Shown: positions 42,485 to 53,854 of the stretch, piece by piece
Layout of the letters: every line of letters begins with the position of its first letter
Numbering within the stretch: the stretch's first letter is position 1
NCBI GenBank assembly: GCA_030068075.1
Contig: CM057830.1
Location: 23,344,247-23,408,246 of the forward strand
Length of the DNA: 64,000 bases
Origin: Paguma larvata
Taxonomy: Eukaryota > Chordata > Mammalia > Carnivora > Viverridae
Reading direction: 5' to 3'
Program-made: the position numbers and the translations under genes
Notes under the pieces: generated by a model
Seen by the model: the letters and a program-made list of their open reading frames with translations, nothing else
What the model was told of the DNA's origin: nothing
The model's database searches: none

Positions 42485-42685
42485 AATTTCTCTAAGTTTG
42501 TATTTAAATTCCAGTCAGTTAACATACTGTGTAATAAAGTTTCAGTTGTACAATTTGGCAGTTCACCATTTCCATCCAACACCCGGTGCTCATCACATGT
42601 GCCCTCCTGAATGAATCCCCATCACCCATTTAACCCATAACCCTACCCACCTCTCCTCTTGTAATCAGTTTGGAAATACAGAAGT
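42485..42685 (-). mobile_element. L1 3'-UTR fragment, antisense
   Basis: GTATTTAAATTCCAGTCAGT, TAACATACTGTGTAATAAAG, TTTCAGTTGTACAATTTGGC, ACACCCGGTGCTCATCACAT and CCCATCACCCATTTAACCC match an older carnivore L1 3' UTR in reverse. It lacks an obvious poly(T) and has no clear duplication. Confidence 0.8.
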
Positions 42686-42765
42686 TTCTTAATATGTGTC
42701 CTTAATGAATACATGATAAAAGGGAATGAAAAACTTAAATTAGTCCTACTATTAGCAGTGAGTCC

Positions 42766-43489
42766 TGTTTCCTGGCCTCACCTCTTGAGTTTGGCCAAGA
42801 AAGAATTTAGAGCCAGACTCTTAAGCAGGTAACCATTTAATCGTGGTCAAAGCAGAAGTACAAGTTCAAGGTCAAACAGTGGGCAAGCTATGACAGGGGT
42901 CAGGGTTGCCTTGTTTTTTATACTTGCATGGCTTTTGGGTTATGGCTAGGGTAGTCTCTAACTGAGGTCTTCCCCTGCTGGTCAGGAGGGGAGTTTTTGG
43001 CCTTACACTTGTCGGAACTGTCACGGAAGCCATCCCCCACGAAAAGCCAGGGTTCATTGTCTTGCCACTTCCAAGAATGAAGAGATGGGCACGAAATGAG
43101 CCACAGGCAAATGTTTATGAGAGTTTAAGACCAGAAAAGGAGAATAGAATAGTATGAAAGCTCTCTTTACAGAGAGAGGGCATACCCACGACAATATGCA
43201 AGGGTCCTTGTTTTATAAGGTTCTGGTTAGCCCTCCCCACCCCACTGTTCCCTCTCAGTTGCCATCCTTATTGGCCTGATAGCTCTGGGTGCTGGTTGGT
43301 CCATTCCTGATTGCCTTATTTCCATTGTATGAAGGGTAACCTAAGTATGGTCACCTGAGGGACCTGAGGGGGAGTAGGTGGGTCTATTAACATTCTTAAG
43401 AGGAATCTTATGCCTGAGGGGGCTTGCTGTGGTCAGATACCCCCAGCATTGTTCCAAAATGGGTGTTTTTTCCCCACCCAAGTACCTCA
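42766..43489 (-). mobile_element. ERV LTR-like block, antisense (one long or two joined LTRs)
   Basis: The block begins TG (42766), ends CA (43489), and is flanked by AGTCC (42761-42765) and GGTCC (43490-43494), a 5-bp repeat with one mismatch. On the minus strand it has two TATA-like boxes: TATAAAA (plus 43211-43217) and TATAAAAAA (plus 42914-42922). An ATTAAA signal (plus 42836-42841) lies about 75 bp beyond the second. Composition and layout fit LTR promoter architecture. Two TATA boxes 290 bp apart could mean a long LTR or two juxtaposed partial LTRs. The family is not identified and no gag, pol or env remnant was seen. Confidence 0.6.
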
Positions 43490-43494
43490 GGTCC

Positions 43495-45664
43495 TAATCT
43501 TTCCCTCTCTGCCAACTGAATCCTATTTTCTCCTATCATCCCAGGGGGTGGGGGTAAGCAAAAACACAATGTAAATGTGTTACAGTGAATCTATAGGTTA
43601 CTTGAGAGCAACAGGTCTAGGGAAAGGCATCTGTGCATGTGCATGGGGGAGGGGTGGGGAAACCCGTTCTATTTTCATTCTAGAGGCGATGTGTGGTTTC
43701 AACAGTCTGATAGTCCCCATTCCGTGCTCCTATAGAGGTAACTTCTCTCTCTTTCATTACAATTAACATGATTGGATTATGTAAATTATAGTTATAAAAT
43801 AGAGGCCCTCAATGCATGTTATGAATGGAGTACAAAACAAATTAACATTTAACCTGTGGTAGTATCAAACAAACTCCTTGCCTGATTTTTTTCACATTTG
43901 AAGAATTAGGGATTTTCACTGATACTCCCAAAGTTTGGAGAGCAACTTGTGCCTGCATGGAATGTGCCATAGACCTAAAGCACCAAGGTGACTTCTAAAA
44001 GTTCTTCAAGTGTTGCTTGCATTTTTTTATTTGGTGAAAGATAAGACATGGAGGTAGCTAGGAGAGAGAAGTGGATATGCAGAGCCTAGCTTTATCTTGA
44101 CCTCGGAGTAACAGGCACCCAAGTGGTTGTAAGGAAGAAGGGCCCCCACTGGCTATGGTCTGCCTTGTTTTTCCTAGGAAAGAGAATTTCCAGCTTGCGG
44201 TAAGCTGGAAACTATACAATTCAGTGATGCTGATGACATGCCACTTTTCTGAACTTAATAGGAATTGTCGATATTAAGAGTCCTTTGATTCCATCTCTCT
44301 ACCGGAAAAGCAATCAATAAGGTGGAGGGTTTCCCAATCTTCAGCATGAGCTTCAGCTGGAGGACCCAAAGCAGGAGAGGGGTTACAAGCCCAGACCCAC
44401 ATTTTGGGTTTCTGGTGTCGTCTTTAATAATTTTGACTAGATTTTTTTTAATGCATTTGCTTTGTCCAAGTCACATGGGTGTTTCATAGGAAAACAAAAA
44501 CACAACTGTGCGTTGGCAGATAGGCCCCTGCTCCGGCCTGGACCTGATGGTCAGAGCACAAATTTAGGTCTGTCACCATGTGGGAGTCCCGTTTTATGGT
44601 CGTTTTGCCATCAATATGTGGATTTGCTTTCCCTGGCCAGCAGCTCAAGCCTTCAGACAGAGCTCACTAGCTTACTGGAGAATGAGACACTGAAGTAGGA
44701 CCTGAGCTCAAGGCAGGCATCAATTGGAAACTAATGAAAATTACTCTTAAAATAAATGAGGCCTCCACTCATTCAAGTGAAAGCCAAGAGAAAAAAAAAA
44801 TCATCCTTGGTGTTTCCTTTGTTTCATGTGATGGGTTCTGTGCTACATTCATTATATTCTTTGTTCTTAAGTGGGATAAAACAGGCAAATTTAATTTAAT
44901 TTAAAGGAGAGTTTTCTCCCTTAGCTTCATAGTGGTTTTCCTTTTTTAACAGTATAGCATCGCTTTCAGTTGCTTTTCAGTGTGAAGTTACTAGCAGTGG
45001 TTCTATGCTTTTTTTATCAGTAGCTCCTTAATTGTCATTCCCAGTTATTTACATGTGAATATAGAGGCTGTATTCTCCCAGCTGCTAGACCACTAGGGCA
45101 TTGCCACTGCTATAATTTATAACATGACTAATTAAAATGAATTTGCTTGTAACAATATTCCATGTGCTATTTGTGGGGAAGAAGTTATTAAAATATTCAG
45201 TACTGCAACAGTAAACTTGAATGGAGAGTAATAATAATCATACATTTTTAATTACGTGTTTAATACCCATTTGGCTAATATAGAAGTATTCTGAAAATTG
45301 CTTGGGCTCAGCATAATGGGGGTTTTTTTGTGCTTAGTAGTATCCAAAGGCATCCTTCTGAATGGACTTAGCATATGCACAGTCATTGAGACCCAGCCAT
45401 TTAATAACAGACACACACAGTGTGTTCCTGTGATACTTCATACAGGAGCAGTGAAGATCAGTACGACTTTATTTCGCTTATTGCAGACATATTCATATAT
45501 GATATTTAAGAAACCACATTTGGAACCCATTAAACGTTGCGTTTTGTGTGTTATGCCTCAAATGTTCCTTTTTCACTTTCCTTTCCATTTTGCCATTTAT
45601 TTCTTGAGCTAGAATGTCCTTTTTGAAAAAATGAATGCAAGCTCTGAAAGATTCCCATTTTTCC
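43495..45664. other. 2.2 kb of unique non-coding sequence
   Basis: No repeat was recognised. It contains the 44187-44211 hairpin. The 104-codon ORF at 45298-45612 shows no domain. Confidence 0.5.
44187..44211. other. perfect 10-bp hairpin, 5-base loop
   Basis: TTTCCAGCTT and AAGCTGGAAA are exact reverse complements around GCGGT. Unrelated to any repeat found here. Confidence 0.75.
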
Positions 45665-45763
45665 ACCAACTTCTTTTGAAAAATTTCAGACCTACAAAAA
45701 TTGCAAGACTAGTACAATGAATATCCGTATGCCCTTCACCCAGAATCAGTTGCTAACGTTTGC

Positions 45764-45799
45764 ACTCTCTCTTTCTCTCTCTGTCTCTCTCTCCCGCTC
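45764..45799. repeat. (TC)n pyrimidine tract
   Basis: CT-rich simple repeat within the L1 UTR. Confidence 0.85.
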
Positions 45800-45801
45800 T
45801 C

Positions 45802-45840
45802 ATAATATAATATAATATAATTAATATAATATAATATAAA
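45802..45840. repeat. (TAATA)n minisatellite-like repeat
   Basis: ATAAT pentamers in two blocks separated by one shorter unit (TAATTAATA). Confidence 0.9.
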
Positions 45841-46420
45841 TGCCTCTGAATATTATATATATAATTTATACATACATAATTTTTACTAACACGTTTGAGA
45901 GTTCTTTGCAGATGTCTGATACTTTACCACATATCTACTAATACATGGCCAGAATGTTACAGTCTTCCCATTCAGGAAATTTCTGCTACTGTTATCCAAT
46001 ATACATACCATATTCACATTTCACCAAGAGTTCCAATAACATCCTTTTTGTTGTTCCTCACTGCTCCCCCTCCAGGATTTAATCAAGAACCATGCAAGAC
46101 ATTCAGAGGGCATGTGCATTTGCCCTTCTTAAATTTAAAAACAGTTCCCAGCCTTCGTTGATATTTATATCCTTAATGTTCTTGAACAATTGGTTCCCAT
46201 TTTAAATAGCTTCTGATGTTTGGTTTTTAACCTAACCTCACGAAGTGGTATAAATTCACACACACCTAATCATGAGTAAGGAATTGTTGCGGTTAAGGAT
46301 TGGCATTAGCAAGCTCCATGGTCAGGCTTTTTGCTCTTTTGGTCATAATGCCATAAGACAGTTCCCCTACTCATTTGGTAGATGTTTCACTCCCTATGTG
46401 GCAAGCTATTCTCTTAGCTC

Positions 46421-47522
46421 TTAATAACGCTGTTAATTAACGTATTGTAGTTTGAAGAGAAGTATGAAATGTTTTTAGTATTCCAAAGGAAATTATGATC
46501 TAAATGGTGAGAGGAAATGGAAACGTGGTGGAAATCAATATAACAATTGAATAAAGTTTAAAGTAAAGAGGCAGCATATGTTACAAGACAGTTTAGCATT
46601 AATTGCTAACTAAATGGTATAGGAAATAAGTCATTATCTGAAATTCATATAATTATTGACTTTTATAAGGATAATGTACTATCACTTGTCCAAAATGGAC
46701 AGGACTTAATGTTGACTCTAGGAATAAGCATTTATATAAGTGTATGTGTGATTTCAAGGACAATAAGGTAATGATGGTTAATAAGGATGTATATTTTTCA
46801 TTGGTCACAACTATGCCCATCAACTTTTGGTGTCTAATCTTTTAAAATATTGTGCAACATTAAAATAATTAAAGGAATTGAAGCAGATAAGACCGCTTAT
46901 GAAATATGTCTTTGCATGGTGCTTCAACTTGAAATCGTTCATTACAAATGTGACACATCTCTCTGCTAAGTTTATTCTGTTTAATAGTTCTCAATTTTAA
47001 AATCCTGCATTATATTTATCAAGCCTTCCAAGCCTTTATTCACCATGTTAAAAAATTAAATTTTTCCACTTCATGACCCCAGCCAAATAGTATACGGTGT
47101 TTAACTGTAACTCTTTACAAATTATACTTTTTTCTTTATATTATTATGACAAGTTTTATAATATATCTTCTTTTAGAATTCAGTAATCTAGGAATGAAAA
47201 ACTACTTTAGATTCGGTGATTGTCACTTCATGAATCTTCTGTTTAATAAGCTTTTTCAAATGCATTTTAAGCTGAAAGAAAGTTGCTGTATATACTTTTC
47301 AAACAAAAGGCAATATACAGTGAGTCCTGTTCTCTTTGCAGTGTTCAGTGCACAGCTCAGGACTACAGTGTTAGCCCAGCCCCCTCCCCTTTTTAGCTAC
47401 CTGGTTACTATTGAGTAATAAATTGCAGACTTCACATTGGTGACCACTGAGATGCATAACCTGTGTGCAAGGCCCACCAGGCCATTGTGCATGCCTACTA
47501 CTTTACTAGAGACTAACAACAG
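46421..47522. other. AT-rich unique sequence
   Basis: Nothing was recognised. A 90-codon ORF at 47146-47418 has no domain. Confidence 0.45.
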
Positions 47523-47537
47523 AAATGGTGATTTTTA

Positions 47538-47755
47538 TTTATGTTTTTATTTATATTTCTTTTGAGAGAGAGAGAGAGAGAAAGGACAAGCAGGGGAGGG
47601 GCAGAGAGAGAGGGAGAGAGAGAGAATCCCAAGCAGGCTTCTCACTGTCAGCCCAGAGCTAGAAGCAGGGCTCAAACTCATGAATCTGTGAGATCATGAC
47701 CTGAGGCAAAACCAAGAGTCAGATGCTGAACCGAATGAGTCACCTAGGTGCCCCA
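47538..47755 (-). mobile_element. SINEC, antisense, perfect 15-bp duplication
   Basis: T-rich tail, an expanded inverted CT domain (GAGAGAGAGAGAGAGAGAAA), ATGAATCTGTGAGATCATGA and the head AATGAGTCACCTAGGTGCCC. AAATGGTGATTTTTA repeats exactly at 47523-47537 and 47756-47770. Confidence 0.97.
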
Positions 47756-47964
47756 AAATGGTGATTTTTAAATCAACTATATATAGAATATAAAATGTGG
47801 TCTGTCTTCCTGTGTCTACTTTTGCTTAGTGATTGTATTTTCCTAGTGACAAACGTTAATTTTATGTTTTCTCCTGGACTCAAGGGAAAAGTTATATTGT
47901 ATTTCATTCTCTCTTCTTTTTATACTTTATAGAGTCTATACTTTTTATTTGTGTTCTTTAACCA

Positions 47965-48055
47965 GAGCTTGTGTAGAGCAGTCACTGTGTTGAAGGCACT
48001 GCTTTAAGTGCTTTGTAAACTCTAGTTAATCTAAAGGACAACATGAGCAAGATCT
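47965..48055 (-). mobile_element. short MIR remnant, antisense
   Basis: GTGTTGAAGGCACTGCTTTA and AGTGCTTTGTAAACTCTAGT match the inverted MIR end (gccaggcactgttctaagtgctttacat). Confidence 0.55.
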
Positions 48056-48099
48056 CAGACACATGTCTGTTGTGAATTCAGTAGTTAGCTTGCATTTTA

Positions 48100-48680
48100 G
48101 CAGAAGATGTTTCTGTTTTATAGCCCACTTCACAGGACCATGGCTGCTCAGACCCTCACCATCTATTATGGTATGGTGTCCAATATGGCCTCCAGCTGAT
48201 CTATCTGCCCGCTCAGTGAAGAGAAACCCACTGTACTTTAGCAGCCGCTCACCATTCCATTTCCTACAGTCACTAATCTGCTTTCTGTCTCTATGACTTT
48301 GCCAATTCTGGACATTTAATTTAAATGGAATCATAATATATTTGGCCTTTTGTGTTTGCCTTCATTCATTCAAGATAATATTTTCACAATTCATCCATCC
48401 ATGTGGTCATATGTATCAGTACTTTATTCCTTTTTATCACTGAATAATATTCCACTGTATGGCTATCACACATTTTCTTTAATTGATAGACACTCAGATT
48501 TTGTTCTTCTTTTTTTTTTCTACTATGAATAATGCTGCTATGAACATTCATGTACACCTTTTGCTGTGGATACTTGTTTTTTATTTTCTTGGTTATATAC
48601 TGTGAGTGGAATTGCTTGGTCATAGTTTTGTGGAACTATAGGACTATTTTTCAGAGTGGTTATATATTTTACTTTCCCAA
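48100..48680 (-). mobile_element. L1 fragment, antisense
   Basis: CACCATTCCATTTCCTACAG, AATCTGCTTTCTGTCTCTAT, CTGAATAATATTCCACTGTA, GAATAATGCTGCTATGAACA and ATACTGTGAGTGGAATTGCT are inverted L1 3' UTR/ORF2-end landmarks in order. It overlaps small ORFs on both strands that are L1-derived. The left boundary is uncertain. Confidence 0.8.
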
Positions 48681-49194
48681 TAAATGAACTTTTATATTTC
48701 AGCTGACTGATAAAATTTAAAAACACAAAAGCACATAAAGAGATTTTCACTCCAAGTTACAACTGAAATGTTTGGCTATATTTTAAAGGGGTTATCTAGT
48801 ATTTAACAATAAAACTTAACATGCCTTTTTGTAGAACTGAGATTATTATGCTGCATGGCAACACCACAATCATTGGTGAAGGACAATTTGAAGGATTCCA
48901 GAAATAAAAATGATGGAAGCCTTTGGCCATTCAGTCTTCCAGAGCCAAGTATGAAACTAAATAGTGCACTTCGGTCCAATACTGAGGTTGCAACTGAAAT
49001 TTGGTACATCTCCCTTTTTTCCTGCCTTCCTCCATTCACGTATCAAAATAAAACAAACAAAATACTTCCTTCTATTTTGTTTTTCAGTGTAAGGAACAAA
49101 TGGTATAATTAAAAAACTAAAATACATACCAGGTAAAGAAACCTGATATGAGACACATTTTGTCAAATACAAAAGTATACAGTAGATTACAATT
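48681..49194. other. unique non-coding sequence
   Basis: Nothing was recognised; short overlapping ORFs lack domains. Confidence 0.4.
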
Positions 49195-49341
49195 ATTGAA
49201 TGCTCACTGAATGCTGGACACCATTGTAAGTCCTTTACCTAATTAACATACACCTGTGACATGCATGCTGTTGTTCTGCACATAGTGCAGATGAGGAAGC
49301 AGAGGCACCTAAGTGTTAATGAGTTAATAAGTGACAGAGCT

Positions 49342-49643
49342 AAAAATCAAAAAGTCAAGAAACAACAAATGTTGGTAAGGATGTGGAGAAAGAGGAAGGC
49401 ATGTGTACTGTTGGAGGGAATGCAAATGGTGTCGACACAGTATGGAGGTTCCTAAAAGTATTAAAACTAGAACTACCCCATGATCCAGTAATCACACCAC
49501 TGAGTTTTTACCCAAGGAATATGAAAACACTAATTTGAAGGGGTACATGCACCCCTATATTTATCGCTGCATTATTTATAATAGCCAAACTATGGAAGCA
49601 GCCTGAGTGTCCATTGATAAATGAATGGATAAAGAAGATGCAG

Positions 49644-49691
<48 letters not shown>

Positions 49692-50059
49692 GAAATATTA
49701 CTCAGTCATAAAAATGAATGAAATCTTGCCATTTGCAATGACATGGATGGAGCTAAAGAGTATCATGCAAAGCAAAATAAGTCAGAGAAAGACAAATACT
49801 ATATGATTTCACTCCCATGTGGAAATTAAGAAACAAAGCAAATTATTAAAAGAAAAGAAACACTCTTAACTATAGAGAACAAACTGATGATTACGAGAAG
49901 GGAGGTGGGTGAGTGGATCTCTGAAATTGGTGGAAGGGATTAAGAGTACACTTATCTTGATGAGCACTGAGTAATATATGAAGCTGTTGAGTCACTGTAT
50001 TTTACACCTAAAACTAATATAACACTGTATGTTAACTACATTGGAATTGAAATAAAAAA
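49342..50059 (+). mobile_element. 5'-truncated L1: end of ORF2 and 3' UTR
   Basis: It carries the ORF2 C-terminal region (GGTAAGGATGTGGAGAAAGA, CTGTTGGAGGGAATGCAAAT, GCATTATTTATAATAGCCAA, GTCCATTGATAAATGAATGG) and the 3' UTR (AAATATTACTCAGTCATAAA, ATGACATGGATGGAGCTAAA, ATTTTACACCTAAAACTAAT), ending in an A-rich tail. Frames are broken. The 16-bp duplication AATAAGTGACAGAGCT (49326-49341) and AATAAGCGACAGAGCT (50060-50075) lies in the host MIR. Confidence 0.93.
49643..49689. repeat. (GC)n(AC)n microsatellite in L1
   Basis: CGCGCG followed by about 20 AC units, at the L1 position that usually holds TACATATATACA. It is alternating purine-pyrimidine, so it has Z-DNA potential. Confidence 0.97.
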
Positions 50060-50130
50060 AATAAGCGACAGAGCTTGCATTCAAATCTAGGCAGGCTGGC
50101 CTCAGAGTCTGTACTTTACTACTCTGTCCT

Positions 50131-53100
50131 GTCAAATGGTGTCTGTTACCACCATTATCTTACCAGGAACTTTAAATGCATTTATGTAACAAATTGTAGC
50201 TTCACACACTATAACATTTTATATGCAAAATGAACTAAATGCCTCTAATATCTAACTTCCTGATCAGATTTGTAGATCTGCTTTGGGTGTCTAAAGGGCA
50301 TTTTGATCCACTAACAAACGATTGGTTTGTATCTTGTTTTGTGGGAAAGTAGCATTCAGTGAGAATTCCACAGGATGGAATCAGGATTGAGTGCCTTATG
50401 GAAGTGATAATTCCATTTCAACTTGTACAGTTTAAGCAAGTAATTGTTTGCTGAGAATGTTATTCAGGCTGTTACTACATAAGGCTGCCATGTCTTTTCC
50501 CTGAAAAAAAAAATGATGGCCTTGTGGTTTCTAAGGTTTTATGCTTCCATGAGTGTCACCTCCAAGATTGAAATATTTGAAGCAAGAGAGTATGTGAGTT
50601 TTCAGAGATAAAATTGTATTAAAAATATATATATGTGCTCACCTTCGATGGATGTGGGTGGGGATGACTGTGTATCATAGATGATAGTTTACTGTCCTTC
50701 CAACGGTGCCCCATGTTTTTCAAAGTAAAATGCTGCTGTATCATTTCAGATTAAAAAGGTTGCACTGAATGATGTGTTCTTAAATTACAGGGAGGAAAAA
50801 GTAATTCTTCATGTTTGTAGAACTAAACCCTTCATTGACAACATATCTGCACATGAAATCAGTCAAGGCTTTGCAACAGATAAGATATTTGGTAGGGCTT
50901 CTCTGTTGTTTGAATTCCCATTACAGGAAGGAATGTGTAAGAAAAATAAAACAAATGTCCCTTTTCACACACGCTCTTCAAGAGTTTGGGTTCGTATTTG
51001 GAAAATCATAAGAAACAGTAATGGCTTAAATAAATAGTAGAGAGCAAACCACTTTAACCTGTGCTATTTATCTATTTTCTTCTACCATCAATTCTAACTC
51101 TATTTTAACAGAAAAATGCAGCATACTACTTCTGACTCAGAGCATGTGGAAGTACTATTTTGCACTGTCCTTGAAAGGAAATTTCAACCCTGCCTTTGAA
51201 AATGTAAAATTAATTCATTGTCAATTTTATTATACAATTATGATGAGGTAGTTACAGTGTGACAATCTGATGAGACAGTATCTGTTCATTTAGAAAGGGG
51301 ATACATATTCATATTATACATTAATGATTGTATCGCCATTACAAACCACTTATGATTTTCTTTGTGTTTCTCTATGCGCCAGACTTTCCTTCTTCTCACC
51401 TTTTTATTTGAGGTTTTGAGGTTTATGGTGAGAGTCAATGTTAAGGAATGCCCTTCACTTCATTACTGTGCTTTATGCTAAATTCAAATAGTATTGGTTT
51501 ATGTGTTTTATTTTAGGTTTAGATTTCAAATGTTTTTTGTACAAGACAATGAGTAGAAGTTAATTTCTACTGTTCACTGGAGCGAAGGGTGGAAAGAAAG
51601 GGGTTGGCAGTAACAACAAGTGCTAATTAGTTTCCTCTCCTCTTGCTTTTGCCCCTGGTAAGTACGCACCTTCCACTTCCATTTCCAGCACTGTCACAGA
51701 GAGAAAGCAGTGCGCTTTTCTCCATTTGTTGGGAATCCCTGTGGGTCATTGTTATTATCATCTCCTCATCAATTCCTTTAAAGGATCCTGCAGTAAAGAC
51801 ATAATCTCAGAGAAGCTTTACCTCCTTGCTACCTATTTAATGGCATTTCTAGTTTTTAAAAAAAATTGAGTGGAAAAGAGCATTAATAATATTCCAAAGG
51901 GAAAACTTTTCTTTTCCAGCTCAGAATGTAGGAATTTGAAGTAATCATAGTGGAAAGAAATACTAGTAAATATACAATTAACTCTTAACCTACAAGTTCA
52001 CTGAAATTGTAGTGAAACATTCCAAGGCTACTCAAGGTGATGGGTTTCATCCCAAATGTTTGTCCCTCAGGAATTGTTTCCTTTCTGAGTTGGTTGTCTA
52101 CATGCGACCAGAGGTGGTGCTGTAGATAAAGACTCTTCAACCTTTTTGGCACCACTTTCTCCTGGTTTCCAGCAGTACCATGGACTTTCATTACTTATTC
52201 AAGAACTGGGTGTGCTAAACTACCGCTGCTTCTCTCTGTCTGCACCCACATATTTCTGTAGCTCAGAAATTTGCCTTTGAGTTTATGTAGTGAGGATCTT
52301 TTATCTGTCACTGTGTGGTAGCTTTAGCCTAATTGCATTTAGATTTAGAGATTAAAGCTTATAACTTAATTATAAAACCAAGTACATAAGAAAGATTTTA
52401 ATTTAAATTTAATATTTCGATTCAGCACAGCTCGGCTTATATGTGTTCCTGTTAAATTGTCTCTCATTGAATTCATCCTTGTCATTACCTTGGACATCAG
52501 TTCTTTTTCAGAGTTGCAGCCTGTAGCAACGTAACAATGCAGACCTGACTTTTGTCAGAGCTAATCTTCATAAAGTTACACGCTACTGATGACACAGACG
52601 CCTTTGCAGTTCATCTGGGTGCACATGTACATGTTTTCCTATACTAGGGCCTGGACAAATAACGTAATTAAAAATATACCTCCAGGGCCTGAGCTAAAGT
52701 GATAGAGTAGATGAGGTATAAGAGAATACAGTTGTGGTCTCCTAACTTTATACCCCACGAACACACAATATTGTAAACACATAGAGAACACAATATACAC
52801 ACATATACATATATGTTACTTTTAACAGTCTAGTAATAGCAGTGTTCATATATGAGAAGCCACTATTTATGGGAGTCCTTTGGTAGTACCTTCCTTCCTT
52901 TCATCCCTTCTGTTTCCTTCTCTCCCTCCATTCCTGCTTCTTTGCCTCTCCCTCTCTCCATTCTTCCCTTTCTTTCTGTAAATAAAACAGAAGAATGGTT
53001 TAGTTAGGTAAATAATTGCTAAACTGTCCTTTTTAGGAAAAATGGACATGATAAAGAAAATGGAATCTAAGAAAGAACTATACTCACAGGCTACTGGGAA

Positions 53101-53224
53101 CTGGTGTATGCATATAAAATAACTTTTCATTATCAATGGAAATTTCCATTTGTCATGTTCACAACATCGGAAGCAAGAACATATACAGTGTCTCAAAGAA
53201 CAGTTTAGTGGGCTTGGTGAACTT
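50131..53224. other. 3.1 kb of unique non-coding sequence
   Basis: No repeat family or gene was recognised; overlapping 66- and 87-codon ORFs at about 50774-51037 have no domain. One of the longest apparently repeat-free stretches. Confidence 0.5.
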
Positions 53225-53350
53225 TGTATATAGTTAGACAAAGAAGTGATAAATACATACTGTGACATAAGTATATCACATCAACATGTTGCACAACTTA
53301 AACTCACACAATGTGATGTCAGTTATATCTCAATAAAGCTGGAAAAAAAG
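53225..53350 (+). mobile_element. L1 3'-UTR end
   Basis: AACATGTTGCACAACTTAAA, CTCACACAATGTGATGTCAG, TTATATCTCAATAAAGCTGG and a terminal A run are the classic 3' terminus of an older L1. The 133-codon minus-strand ORF (52867-53268) overlaps it and has no domain. Confidence 0.8.
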
Positions 53351-53854
53351 AAGCAATTGGCAGTGAAACACTTGAATAAGTCTCTTTCATAAATAGCGTT
53401 AAACAATAATAAACAGTTAAAACTACACGTGAGCATCATGCTAAGGTATCAACTGCTTGTTTGTCTCCTAGGTACAACTTTAATTTATAAGGTTTTGGGG
53501 AATGTAATTCTTTGTATGTAAAAATTTCCCACTATTCAAAGAATCATTGATCATAAATTTCGATGTCAGTAATTTTGAGCTAGAAATGCACTCCTACAGA
53601 AATAATGTAGTTCAGCCTTTCCCACCAAATACTAGTGAGACATCTGATTTGGGAAGACATGGAGGCCATGTCAACAACCTGACTTCACACTTTGATGTGT
53701 TTATAAATTGGATCTTCAGTACCATTTTCCTTTGAAATAACACGTGTCTATTATTTTACGATGTTTGAAAATCAATATTGTAATTCATGATTAAATTTCT
53801 AGCTGAAGCATACTTTTGTTTTTTGCATGACAACAATGTACCTTTGAAATGAAA
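53351..53854. other. unique sequence
   Basis: Nothing was recognised. Confidence 0.4.

Larger units (their letters stand above)
45665..46420 (-). mobile_element. old L1 (L1M-type) 3' UTR, antisense
   Basis: TTTTGAAAAATTTCAGACCT, GCAAGACTAGTACAATGAAT, ATGCCCTTCACCCAGAATCA, TTTGCAGATGTCTGATACTT, ATTCACATTTCACCAAGAGT and CTCCAGGATTTAATCAAGAA follow a well-known old L1 3' UTR in reverse. The right boundary is approximate. Two simple repeats lie inside. Confidence 0.8.
49195..50130 (-). mobile_element. MIR, antisense, split by L1
   Basis: Left part: TTGAATGCTCACTGAATGCT, TTGTAAGTCCTTTACCTAAT, GATGAGGAAGCAGAGGCACC and GTTAATAAGTGACAGAGCT. Right part after the L1: TTGCATTCAAATCTAGGCAG and GCCTCAGAGTCTGTACTT. 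Joined, these read as one inverted MIR. Confidence 0.85.

Noticed and set aside
52867..53268. 133-codon minus-strand ORF
   Set aside because: It overlaps an L1 3' end and a pyrimidine-rich tract; the C-terminal residues are low complexity.
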